A stretch of DNA of 7,234 nt from RGIG5612 sp045601405 (GTDB taxonomy: Bacteria > Bacillota > Clostridia > Lachnospirales > Lachnospiraceae). The stretch covers positions 1 to 7,234 of the forward strand of contig JAZRZO010000001.1 in the NCBI GenBank assembly GCA_045601405.1, in the 5' to 3' direction. This document shows positions 1-5,300 of this stretch, one piece after another (the stretch's first letter is position 1; each line of letters opens with the position of its first letter). A program made the position numbers and the translations under genes. The notes beneath the pieces are model-generated. The model saw only the letters and a program-made list of their open reading frames with translations, did not search any database and was not told the DNA's origin.

Positions 1-2
1 AT

Positions 3-479
3 TCAAAATTGTTTCGATCTATCTGTGGATGCTCTCCGGATGAACCTATTGATCCTGTTGTACTGCTTGACAGATTACCGGACTTGGAAGGATTCGAGGA
101 TGTAAGGTATGAAGTGGTATACAATGATGCTCTTCCCGGAAATGTCCCGGCACAATGCACCCGGGTAGAAGATGGGTATTTGATTCAGATCAAAGAAAGC
201 GTGTATATCGGAGCTTCAGAAAGAAAAGTCGGAGGACATCGAATGCATATCATCCATGAAATCATGCATCCGTTTCTGGATAAGCTCGGATATAGACCTA
301 TATACACGCGCAGGTTGTCAAAGGATGTTCCTCCTTTCAGAAGACTTGAATGGGCGGTTATGGCTATTGCAGGAGAAGTTATGATGCCATATGAGTATAC
401 GGAAGGTATGACCGAAAAAGAAATCATGCAAGTGTATGGAGTTTCACAGGCGGCAGCAAAGAAACGCCTTAAATATTAA
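3..479 (+). CDS. ImmA/IrrE-family metallopeptidase-like protein, 5' end outside window
   Basis: Probable zinc metallopeptidase of the ImmA/IrrE (M78-like) group. Family members cleave repressor or regulator proteins in phages, conjugative elements and stress circuits; the target here is unknown. Numbered from the TTG at position 9, the zinc motif HEIMH is at residues 83-87. A downstream Glu (E114 in LEWAVMAIAGEVMMP) fits the third ligand, and MMP (125-127) matches the family's usual 'LLMP' block. The C-terminal GVSQAAAKKRL resembles the short helix that ends many members. The frame is open to the left edge with no convincing ATG or ribosome site, so position 9 is probably not the real start and the N-terminus lies outside the window. 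No helix-turn-helix partner is visible. The family call is fairly firm; the role is not. Confidence 0.72.
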   Translation, partial: SKLFRSICGCSPDEPIDPVVLLDRLPDLEGFEDVRYEVVYNDALPGNVPAQCTRVEDGYLIQIKESVYIGASERKVGGHRMHIIHEIMHPFLDKLGYRPIYTRRLSKDVPPFRRLEWAVMAIAGEVMMPYEYTEGMTEKEIMQVYGVSQAAAKKRLKY

Positions 480-509
480 AAGGATGGTGATGCATATGAT
501 TGAATAAAC

Positions 510-544
510 GGTATATATGACTGCTACCAACGGTTGTGTATGCC
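510..544 (+). other. Hairpin with CTACCAA loop, copy 1 of candidate RNA element
   Basis: Positions 510-523 (GGTATATATGACTG) pair with 531-544 (CGGTTGTGTATGCC) over 14 consecutive positions, closing the heptaloop CTACCAA (524-530). Five of the pairs are G-T, which are stable only as G-U in a + strand RNA; on the - strand they become A-C mismatches. The structure therefore makes sense in transcripts running in the direction of the genes. There is no T-tract after it, so it is not an ordinary terminator. The same loop on a different stem occurs at 2362-2396. Confidence 0.55.
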
Positions 545-577
545 ACAAAATATAAAAGTAACCTTATTAACTTCCGG

Positions 578-598
578 AGATACGAATATCTTTCAAAC
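578..598 (+). repeat. 21-base direct repeat, copy 1 (with small hairpin)
   Basis: This sequence is identical to 2405-2425. It contains AGATA-CGAA-TATCT, a five-pair hairpin with a CGAA loop, followed by the unpaired tail TTCAAAC. Identity stops sharply on both sides. An exact 21-base match is not expected by chance in 7 kb. It lies 33 bases after the CTACCAA hairpin and upstream of the DUF4417 gene. Confidence 0.85.
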
Positions 599-627
599 AC
601 AGTGTGTTTCCGGAGCAAAGATTTTTA

Positions 628-640
628 GCGCAGGAGGCGC
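628..640 (+). promoter_or_regulatory. Ribosome binding site held in the loop of a GCGC hairpin
   Basis: GCGC (628-631) and GCGC (637-640) are complementary to each other and place AGGAG (632-636) in a five-base loop. The AGGAGG site lies nine bases before the DUF4417 start at 647. It is also four bases before an ATG at 642, but that frame stops after two codons. The short GC stem could modulate ribosome access. This is visible only as base-pairing potential. Confidence 0.4.
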
Positions 641-646
641 AATGAC

Positions 647-1309
647 ATGATTAATAATTTAATAGATATCGTGAATACCACAGACAAGCTCCTGTCATAT
701 TTGGATGGGAAGATTGAATTTTCAGAAGATGGATTCCCTGTTTTTACACAGGAGATGTTTTTGAACGAAGAACCGGACCTGATAGTTCCATATTACAACC
801 GTCATCATAAAGTTGTAAAAAATCCGGGTAAAACTGTTATCTGCTTTTTCGGGAGCGATGAGTCCTTGTACAGGCGTCTTGAAAATGTATTTGATGATAT
901 GGAAGAATATAGGCTTTTTCAGGGAGTAATCGGGTTGGATATAACCGTAACCGCAGATATGGATGTTGAATGGCAGGATGCCATAATGCTTCTGAATCAG
1001 TTATTTCTGGCTGTACTTGCCACAAATGGCATAAAGATTGTAATGAATGCCCGCATCGGTGGCTCCGAATCAGTTAAAAACCTTATGAAATTCCCTAAAA
1101 ACATATTATGGGCTACGAGTTTCCTCGGCTGTGATAAGCTTACCACAGAGACCGATTTCAGCTTCATATCGAAAATGCTGGGATTGCTTCCGTCAAAGTT
1201 ACTCATATATGGAAAGCATGATAATATCGCGGAAGGTCAGCTATCCGTCATGGGTATACCGTACAGGACTTATACAGATTTTCACCGTCTTTCAAAGGAG
1301 GTGGCATAA
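647..1309 (+). CDS. DUF4417-like protein
   Basis: A 220-residue soluble protein without a signal peptide or membrane segment. It resembles the DUF4417 family, found mostly on phages, plasmids and integrated elements of Firmicutes and not assigned a biochemical role. The resemblance rests on ordered blocks: FFGSDESLYRRLEN (67-80), a short-strand region FQGVIGLDITVTADM (91-105), a helix ending LATNGIKIVMNARIGGSES (124-142), FPKNILWATSFLGCD (149-163) and a late LLIYGK (185-190). DUF4417 members usually carry an acidic/aromatic 'fHFFiDDyqFer...' stretch and an 'NGikVIPnvrWg..rS' stretch that correspond to the first and third blocks. The start at 647 has AGGAGG nine bases upstream. The stop overlaps the next ATG (TAATG), indicating one operon with translational coupling. 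The presence of a mobile-element family fits the accessory context. Confidence 0.65.
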   Translation: MINNLIDIVNTTDKLLSYLDGKIEFSEDGFPVFTQEMFLNEEPDLIVPYYNRHHKVVKNPGKTVICFFGSDESLYRRLENVFDDMEEYRLFQGVIGLDITVTADMDVEWQDAIMLLNQLFLAVLATNGIKIVMNARIGGSESVKNLMKFPKNILWATSFLGCDKLTTETDFSFISKMLGLLPSKLLIYGKHDNIAEGQLSVMGIPYRTYTDFHRLSKEVA

Positions 1310-1680
1310 TGGCAGATCAGAAGAGCGCATATTCGGAAGCATCAAAACATTATGTTGAAGTAAAAGTCACGGAGTCGGCATTGGATAAGGAGCGATTTGA
1401 CAGAAGCAAACTTCGTGAAGCAAAGTATAATGAAAACTGGTCCAAACAGAAGGTCAATATCAATGAGATTGTTGACGAATTCGCTCCGAATTTCACAGTG
1501 AAAGAAACCGGAACGAAATACATCTTTAAAGGAGACCGCTACGAGGTTACTGCTGATATGGCAGGAGGGTATTTACGAATAAAGGATCGCAATACCGGAA
1601 AATGGGTTAAACTTGATGGGACACCAGTTTCCAGTAATGCAGAAGGACACTATAAAATCAAGAAAAGGGAGGAAATGTAA
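1309..1680 (+). CDS. Possible orphan polymorphic-toxin C-terminal domain protein
   Basis: A 123-residue hydrophilic, Lys/Arg-rich protein of uncertain function. The first half is charged and probably helical (about 1-57). The second half reads as a compact beta-rich domain: KYIFKGDRYEVTADM (70-84), GGYLRIKDRNTGKWVKLDG (86-104) and a terminal HYKIKKREEM (114-123). As I recall, the pattern 'RY.V.aDM..GYLRI.D..t.kyVKLDGtP...tHyKIkkReEM' occurs at the extreme C-terminus of long Firmicute polymorphic toxins and in stand-alone cassettes; I could not search to confirm this. It has no secretion signal, LXG or PAAR-type trafficking domain, so it may be a displaced toxin tip. It starts one base into the DUF4417 stop with AAAGGAGG at 1295-1302, and two acidic genes follow at once, as in toxin-immunity pairs. 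The gene is certain; the toxin reading is moderate. Confidence 0.5.
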   Translation: MADQKSAYSEASKHYVEVKVTESALDKERFDRSKLREAKYNENWSKQKVNINEIVDEFAPNFTVKETGTKYIFKGDRYEVTADMAGGYLRIKDRNTGKWVKLDGTPVSSNAEGHYKIKKREEM

Positions 1681-1682
1681 TT

Positions 1683-2042
1683 ATGCATTTTGAATTGTAT
1701 TTAACATTTGACGGTGTTGAATTTGGAATAATGGGACCTTTTGTAGATAATCCAGAAACAGACAAGAGGGTTAAGTATTATCAACTGGAAAATGGTTGGG
1801 ATGATGTTGACTTATTCTTTAATGACCACGCCATTGATGAAATTGCACGTAGATGTGATTCCTTAATCGGCTATGGAGATGTAGATTATTTTAATTCCGA
1901 AAAATGCTCCATTCTCAAAGCATGGATCGATGAAAGGCTTCAGAAGCCTGCCGTTCCAAGATACCGGGAAATGCTTGAGGTTTTGAGAGATTATTGTAAG
2001 CAAGCCATAGAACTTAATACGGGGGTATATATTGACTTATGA
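1683..2042 (+). CDS. Small acidic protein, candidate immunity protein
   Basis: A 119-residue protein I do not recognise. It is clearly acidic, with DNPETDK (22-28) and WDDVDLFFNDHAIDE (39-53), and aromatic-rich (several Phe, Tyr, Trp), as is common in proteins that bind and neutralise basic toxins. No catalytic motif, signal peptide or membrane segment is visible. It starts two bases after the stop of the toxin-like gene, with GGGAGG about ten bases upstream. Its stop overlaps the next gene as ATGA, so the three genes are almost certainly co-translated. Immunity function is inferred from size, charge and position only. Confidence 0.6.
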   Translation: MHFELYLTFDGVEFGIMGPFVDNPETDKRVKYYQLENGWDDVDLFFNDHAIDEIARRCDSLIGYGDVDYFNSEKCSILKAWIDERLQKPAVPRYREMLEVLRDYCKQAIELNTGVYIDL

Positions 2043-2389
2043 AATCGACTTACAAATTATTTGGAACGGTATGGGACGGCATAGAAGATCCCGGACAGCT
2101 GGTAATTGACAATTGTGTACAACATACTCCGGCGGAAATGGTATCATTAAGCACTCTCCTAAAAGCTTCCACAAAAGATGATCTTGCAAGAATTCTCGAA
2201 TCATTTTACGATTCCGATGATATTGCAATTAATATGGATTATCATATTGAAAATGAAAACCCTATAATGAAAGCCTTTATTGAAAAACGTGAAAGACAGA
2301 TAAAAGGATATCTTTTGCAAAAATTCAAGTCTGTCTGCTTTTACCGTAATACGGATAAAAAAATCCCGTCAGGTGCTACCAACGCCTAA
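2039..2389 (+). CDS. Small acidic protein, second candidate immunity protein, end runs into a hairpin
   Basis: A 116-residue protein I do not recognise. It has acidic patches (ESFYDSDDIAINMDYHIENE, 54-73) and a more basic C-terminal third (about 80-107). It starts within the stop of the preceding gene (ATGA). Only a distant G-rich GGGGG at 2021-2025 could serve as ribosome site, so translation probably depends on coupling. The last eleven residues (KKIPSGATNA and the Lys before) are encoded by the A-run and hairpin at 2355-2396, and the TAA lies within the 3' arm. This suggests the original 3' end was replaced when the gene was joined to that element. A second immunity protein, or an unrelated cassette gene, are both possible. 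Confidence 0.55.
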   Translation: MKSTYKLFGTVWDGIEDPGQLVIDNCVQHTPAEMVSLSTLLKASTKDDLARILESFYDSDDIAINMDYHIENENPIMKAFIEKRERQIKGYLLQKFKSVCFYRNTDKKIPSGATNA

Positions 2390-2396
2390 CGGGATT
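2362..2396 (-). terminator. Hairpin with CTACCAA loop (copy 2), also a leftward terminator
   Basis: AATCCCGT (2362-2369) pairs with ACGGGATT (2389-2396). After a C/A mismatch, AGGTG pairs with CGCCT, closing the loop CTACCAA (2375-2381... within 2374-2384) seen also at 524-530. Reading leftward, the stem is followed by a run of seven T (complement of the A-run ending at 2363), the form of a strong Rho-independent terminator for - strand transcripts, such as read-through from the URO-D-family gene. Reading rightward there is no T-run. The 3' arm contains the TAA of the upstream gene. Confidence 0.7.
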
Positions 2397-2404
2397 AGTT
2401 CTGA

Positions 2405-2425
2405 AGATACGAATATCTTTCAAAC
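2405..2425 (+). repeat. 21-base direct repeat, copy 2 (with small hairpin)
   Basis: This is identical to 578-598 and contains the same AGATA-CGAA-TATCT hairpin and TTCAAAC tail. Here it starts eight bases after the CTACCAA hairpin, against 33 bases in copy 1. Together the two copies bracket the DUF4417, toxin-like and two acidic genes. Confidence 0.85.
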
Positions 2426-2679
2426 GATTAATTTATTGTACTCGGTTTTTCTGAGCGTTTCAACACAAAAATCAGTGGGGATATACAGAAAAATTGATCT
2501 TGAATCTTAAATGAGGAAGACCACACCATAGGCATCAACCTATGATGTGGTCTGTTTCTTCACTTCCGCTTGAAGACTTCACTCAAAACATGTTTTTCTG
2601 AAAATCCCTAAGCGAAGCCCTCTAATGCCAACAGTTTCTTACTTTATACCATATTTCCTTTTTGCGCGGAACCGCTTTA
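2426..2679. other. Intergenic DNA between convergent units
   Basis: I see no gene here. The interval holds a short CTCGG/CTGAG hairpin with a TTTTT loop (about 2442-2456) and the strong hairpin at 2519-2552. It separates the rightward accessory genes from the leftward chromosomal genes, and is the likely right boundary of the accessory block. Confidence 0.5.
2519..2552 (+). terminator. Strong hairpin between convergent genes, probable terminator
   Basis: GACCACACCATAGG (2519-2532) pairs with CCTATGATGTGGTC (2539-2552) over 14 positions with one C/A mismatch, closing the six-base loop CATCAA. Reading rightward it is followed by TGTTTCTT, a weak U-tract. Reading leftward it is followed by TTCCTCATTT, which is weaker. 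It probably ends rightward transcription and may work in both directions. Confidence 0.5.
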
Positions 2680-3783
2680 CTACCTCAGCACATCCATAAA
2701 CGCCTTCACATTTTCTGTTTTTGCGTTAAGCGGCACCTCACAACCGGAAGAAAGCATAAAGCCTCCTCCCATACCCATCTGCACAAGATCTTCACTGTAT
2801 TCCACTATCTCATCAATCGTTCCGAACGCGAAAAGCGTTGCCGGGACATCCCCTCTGATAGTCTGATAACCCTTCAGAGTATCATAAGCCTCATGAATAT
2901 CCGTATCTCCGTCAAGCTCGATGTGCAAGCATCCTTTCGGAAGCTCTGTAAAATATTTTACCATAGGCAGCCAGTTTCCGTCAGCATGAAGAACGCTGAT
3001 AAAACCGGCCTCATGGAATCTGGTAATGGTTTTCTTAAGTTCGGGCCATACATATTCCTCAAACATATCCGGAGAAATAAATGTTGCGCAGGACCTCATG
3101 GCAAATATGCCTATCTTCTGCACACCCGTCTGTTTTGCCTGCTGTATGGTTCCTATATCCGCCGCTTCCTGGTTATTCCTTATTATGTCCATTATCTTTT
3201 CCGGACAATCGTACATATCATAGGTGAATTCCTGCATGGAGCGTATCATTGATATATCATCGAATATCGGAGCCATCGCAAGCTCAAAGCACGGAACAAC
3301 GCCGTTCCGGATCAGAAAACCTACAGTTTGTCCGATATTCTGCCCCAGCCGCGCAAATCGTGCACCGAGCTCATCAGGACTCTTGAATCCGTTGATATCC
3401 ATCAGATATCCGAATTTCCAGTTTTGGTATCCTGCCTGCATTATCTTATCATATTCATCTGTATCGTCAAAATACGGAGTCTCAATAAACTGATAGAGTT
3501 CATTATCTCCTATCTCACGACCGGGAAGCCTGACCGGCAGTCCCATTACAAACGTCGTATCTAACGGCTCCATAGCCATTGATACATCCGGCTTTCCTAT
3601 AAGCTCCCATGTCTTTTGCATGGCCTCCAGCCAGTTTGCCGGATCTGGATCCAGTATTTCCTTCTGTGTCTTTCCCCCAAGCGTTCCGTATGTAGCCAGC
3701 AGCATCGGCATTATGGGCATTTCTCTTCTGTCCTCATACGGTGTCATGCTCAGCATCTTACCGTATTTTTCAAATGAATTCAT
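2680..3783 (-). CDS. Uroporphyrinogen decarboxylase-superfamily protein (methyltransferase-like, not HemE)
   Basis: A 367-residue cytoplasmic TIM-barrel-type protein of the URO-D superfamily. The superfamily includes HemE and the MtaA/MtbA-type corrinoid-dependent methyltransferases of one-carbon and methylamine metabolism. The N-terminus (MPIMPMLLATYGTLGG, 22-37) lacks the RPVWxMRQAGR signature of HemE, so a haem role is unlikely. Late superfamily blocks are clear: VLHADGN (264-270), a GDVPATLFAFG loop (311-321) and a glycine-rich GGGFMLSSGCEVP (339-351) before a terminal EN-x-x-AF. In MtaA/MtbA proteins zinc is held by His-x-Cys and a Cys about 75-80 residues later. Here H266 and C348 fit, but the middle position is D268. 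The start is supported by AGGAGG (3791-3796), seven bases upstream. It is transcribed alone, after the terminator of the LysR gene. No corrinoid protein gene is in the window, so the substrate is unknown. Confidence 0.8.
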   Translation of the reverse strand: MNSFEKYGKMLSMTPYEDRREMPIMPMLLATYGTLGGKTQKEILDPDPANWLEAMQKTWELIGKPDVSMAMEPLDTTFVMGLPVRLPGREIGDNELYQFIETPYFDDTDEYDKIMQAGYQNWKFGYLMDINGFKSPDELGARFARLGQNIGQTVGFLIRNGVVPCFELAMAPIFDDISMIRSMQEFTYDMYDCPEKIMDIIRNNQEAADIGTIQQAKQTGVQKIGIFAMRSCATFISPDMFEEYVWPELKKTITRFHEAGFISVLHADGNWLPMVKYFTELPKGCLHIELDGDTDIHEAYDTLKGYQTIRGDVPATLFAFGTIDEIVEYSEDLVQMGMGGGFMLSSGCEVPLNAKTENVKAFMDVLR

Positions 3784-3843
3784 AATATCTCCTCCTGTAT
3801 GAAAATAAAATAATATTTCCGTCTCGTTTACCCGATTGTAGCA

Positions 3844-3875
3844 ATTAAAAAAATCCCTGTGAAATGAAGGGATTT
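3844..3875 (-). terminator. Rho-independent terminator of the LysR-family gene
   Basis: Reading leftward, AAATCCCT (3875 to 3868) pairs with AGGGATTT (3858 to 3851) around a nine-base loop, and the stem runs into seven consecutive T. It lies about 30 bases past the stop of the LysR-family gene and ahead of the URO-D-family gene, so those two genes are separate transcription units. Confidence 0.85.
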
Positions 3876-3906
3876 CATTAAGGTATAACGTTTTGGAATA
3901 TACTTT

Positions 3907-4812
3907 TCAGACTTCTTTATCCAGAAATTTCAGCAGGTTCTCAAGACTTAAGCTCACATTCGTCTCCTTCCAGACCAAAAGCAGATCATTGCGCATATTA
4001 TCAAGGTCATACTTCCTTGCGACATTGTCATTTAACATCACCTGACTGTCTATCAGAGCAATTCCATTGTTTAGCTTGAGATTAACCTCAAAAGAGCCCT
4101 CATCGGGAATATAGCAGGCAATCTTGGGTTTGAATCCGGCTTCTTTTGACAGCTTATTTATAAGCTCCATGTAATGGGGATCAATCTCTGCCGAAAAGAC
4201 TATAAAAGCTTCCTTTTTCAAATCTGAAAAACTGATACTCTCTTTACTGCTCAGTGGATTTTCCCATGGTATGAACACTGCAAGATTGGACTTAGTTATC
4301 GTTCTGTATTTAAGCCCTTTGCTCTCTATATTGTCTATCAGATGATGCGATGCCAGTACAGCGTCATAGGCTTCATCCATCAGCCCGGCTATAAGCTGTG
4401 TCATGGGATGGCACTCCATCACTATATTTACAGAATCTTTATCTTTGAACGCCTTTAGCTTATCCAGAAAATCATCGGAACTCATCCCGACAATCCCCGC
4501 TCCGATATGCAGCCTTTTGCTGCTTCCCTCTTGTACGGAGTGAGCGTATCCTATTGATGCCTCAAGATCTTTCAGGACAGCAGACCACCTGTTATAACAT
4601 TCCCTGCCCGCAGGTGTAAGCCTCAGCTTCCCCTTTGACCTTATAAATAATATTATCCCCAGCTCTTTTTCCAGGGTTTGGATAGTCTTGCTTACCATCG
4701 GCTGGGTAACATGCAGCGCCTCGGCCGCGCCGGAAAAGCTGCCGCAGTCAACAGCTGTGAGAAATATCTGTATCTGATTGATCTTTATGTTCATAAGATC
4801 TATGTGCTGCAT
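3907..4812 (-). CDS. LysR-family transcriptional regulator
   Basis: A 301-residue regulator of typical LysR length. The N-terminal winged helix-turn-helix spans about residues 8-67, with the signature FLTAVDCGSFSGAAEALHVT (17-36) and QPMVSKTIQTLEKELGIILF (37-56). A linker helix follows to about 95. The effector domain of the periplasmic-binding-protein type covers about 98-295 (first strand KRLHIGAGIVG) and would bind a small ligand I cannot name. The first ATG has AGGGAG five bases upstream. The later Met7 has none, so the longer form is preferred. LysR regulators often control a divergent neighbour, but here both flanking genes are on the same strand and the gene has its own terminator. A link to the URO-D-family gene is possible but unproven. 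Confidence 0.92.
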   Translation of the reverse strand: MQHIDLMNIKINQIQIFLTAVDCGSFSGAAEALHVTQPMVSKTIQTLEKELGIILFIRSKGKLRLTPAGRECYNRWSAVLKDLEASIGYAHSVQEGSSKRLHIGAGIVGMSSDDFLDKLKAFKDKDSVNIVMECHPMTQLIAGLMDEAYDAVLASHHLIDNIESKGLKYRTITKSNLAVFIPWENPLSSKESISFSDLKKEAFIVFSAEIDPHYMELINKLSKEAGFKPKIACYIPDEGSFEVNLKLNNGIALIDSQVMLNDNVARKYDLDNMRNDLLLVWKETNVSLSLENLLKFLDKEV

Positions 4813-4911
4813 CTTTGCTCCCTTTTATCTTGTTTTAAGTACTTTATATCATATTATCGTTTTTTTGGCATTACAGATCTTTTAGTGAACACGCAAGTTT
4901 TTTCTACCAAT

Positions 4912-4942
4912 AAAAAGACTGCAGATTTCATTCTGCAGTCTT
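4912..4942 (-). terminator. Rho-independent terminator of the gpx-ohrR unit
   Basis: A perfect ten-pair stem, AAGACTGCAG (4942 to 4933) with CTGCAGTCTT (4924 to 4915), has an eight-base loop and on the - strand is followed by TTTATT, giving a run of five T. It sits 40 bases beyond the stop of the damaged OhrR gene and ends the peroxidase operon. Confidence 0.88.
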
Positions 4943-4981
4943 AATAATATGATAAAATCTATATCCCCTTCCGAAAAAGGC

Positions 4982-5298
4982 TTACTTATCTCCTGTTTTT
5001 TTACCCTCAAGGATCTTTTGCAGGAGCTGATACAACTGAGCTGCATCCTCTGCATTCAGGTTCAGACATGACGCGGCCTTAGCCGGGATATTTCTTGCCT
5101 TTGTTCTTAGCGCTTTTCCCTCTTTTGTTATCTTTACCATTACTACTCTTTCATCACAACCATCATTGTTATGTACTGAGGATATGTGAGGCCTATCTCC
5201 GATAAAATAGGGGAATAATTTTTCACCACTTCCCTGGATGCCGCATAAAGGGGAAAACATAACTGATTTTCAAGCTTTAATGGATTTATCTCTTTCAT
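4982..5298 (-). pseudogene. ohrR: OhrR/MarR-type peroxide-sensing repressor with internal deletion and frameshift
   Basis: The two ends of an OhrR-type repressor are present in different frames. From ATG 5298-5296, two bases after the peroxidase stop, the frame reads MKEINPLKLENQLCFPLYAA and continues through ILSEIGLTYPQYITMMVV to a TAG at 5145-5143 (51 codons). This is the OhrR N-terminus, with the redox-sensing Cys at residue 14 in NQLCF and the Tyr-rich pocket segment. From about 5155 a second frame reads DERVVMVKITKEGKALRTKA through a C-terminal dimerisation helix to a TAA at 4984-4982. By recalled comparison with B. subtilis OhrR (about 145-150 residues), roughly 40-45 codons are missing at the junction near 5150-5157. 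These hold the recognition helix (the LYLDSGTLTP region) and most of the wing, and the deletion is not a multiple of three. The remnant should not bind DNA. The open 92-codon frame from 5260 is not the native N-terminus. Confidence 0.9.
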
Positions 5299-5300
5299 TA

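Larger units (their letters stand above)
480..646 (+). other. Structured gene-free interval between peptidase and DUF4417 genes
   Basis: No credible gene is present. A ribosome-site-like AGGATGGTG precedes a five-codon reading frame (MHMIE, 490-507), which may be the start of a lost gene or meaningless. The rest is dense in potential RNA structure: a 14-bp hairpin (510-544), a small hairpin inside a 21-base repeat (578-598), an AAACAC/GTGTTT hairpin (595-609), and a GCGC hairpin around the next ribosome site (628-640). The self-complementary TCCGGA occurs twice (573-578 and 609-614), so the two copies could pair and enclose the hairpins between them. Confidence 0.6.

Noticed and set aside
2662..3252. 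A 196-codon frame on the + strand
   Set aside because: It lies antisense to the URO-D-family gene, which has clear family motifs, a strong ribosome site and the right length.
2680..3783. hemE, uroporphyrinogen decarboxylase of haem synthesis
   Set aside because: The N-terminal RPVWxMRQAGR-type signature is absent and the C-terminal blocks fit the methyltransferase-like branch better.
4813..4911. Promoter and LysR-type T-N11-A box upstream of the LysR gene
   Set aside because: The stretch is very AT-rich, with several partial -10 matches but no correctly spaced -35, so no site could be singled out.
4982..5260. A complete 92-aa protein starting MFSPLCGIQGSG
   Set aside because: Only its second half resembles MarR/OhrR. 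The first half is an out-of-frame reading of the true OhrR N-terminus, whose own frame starts at 5298.
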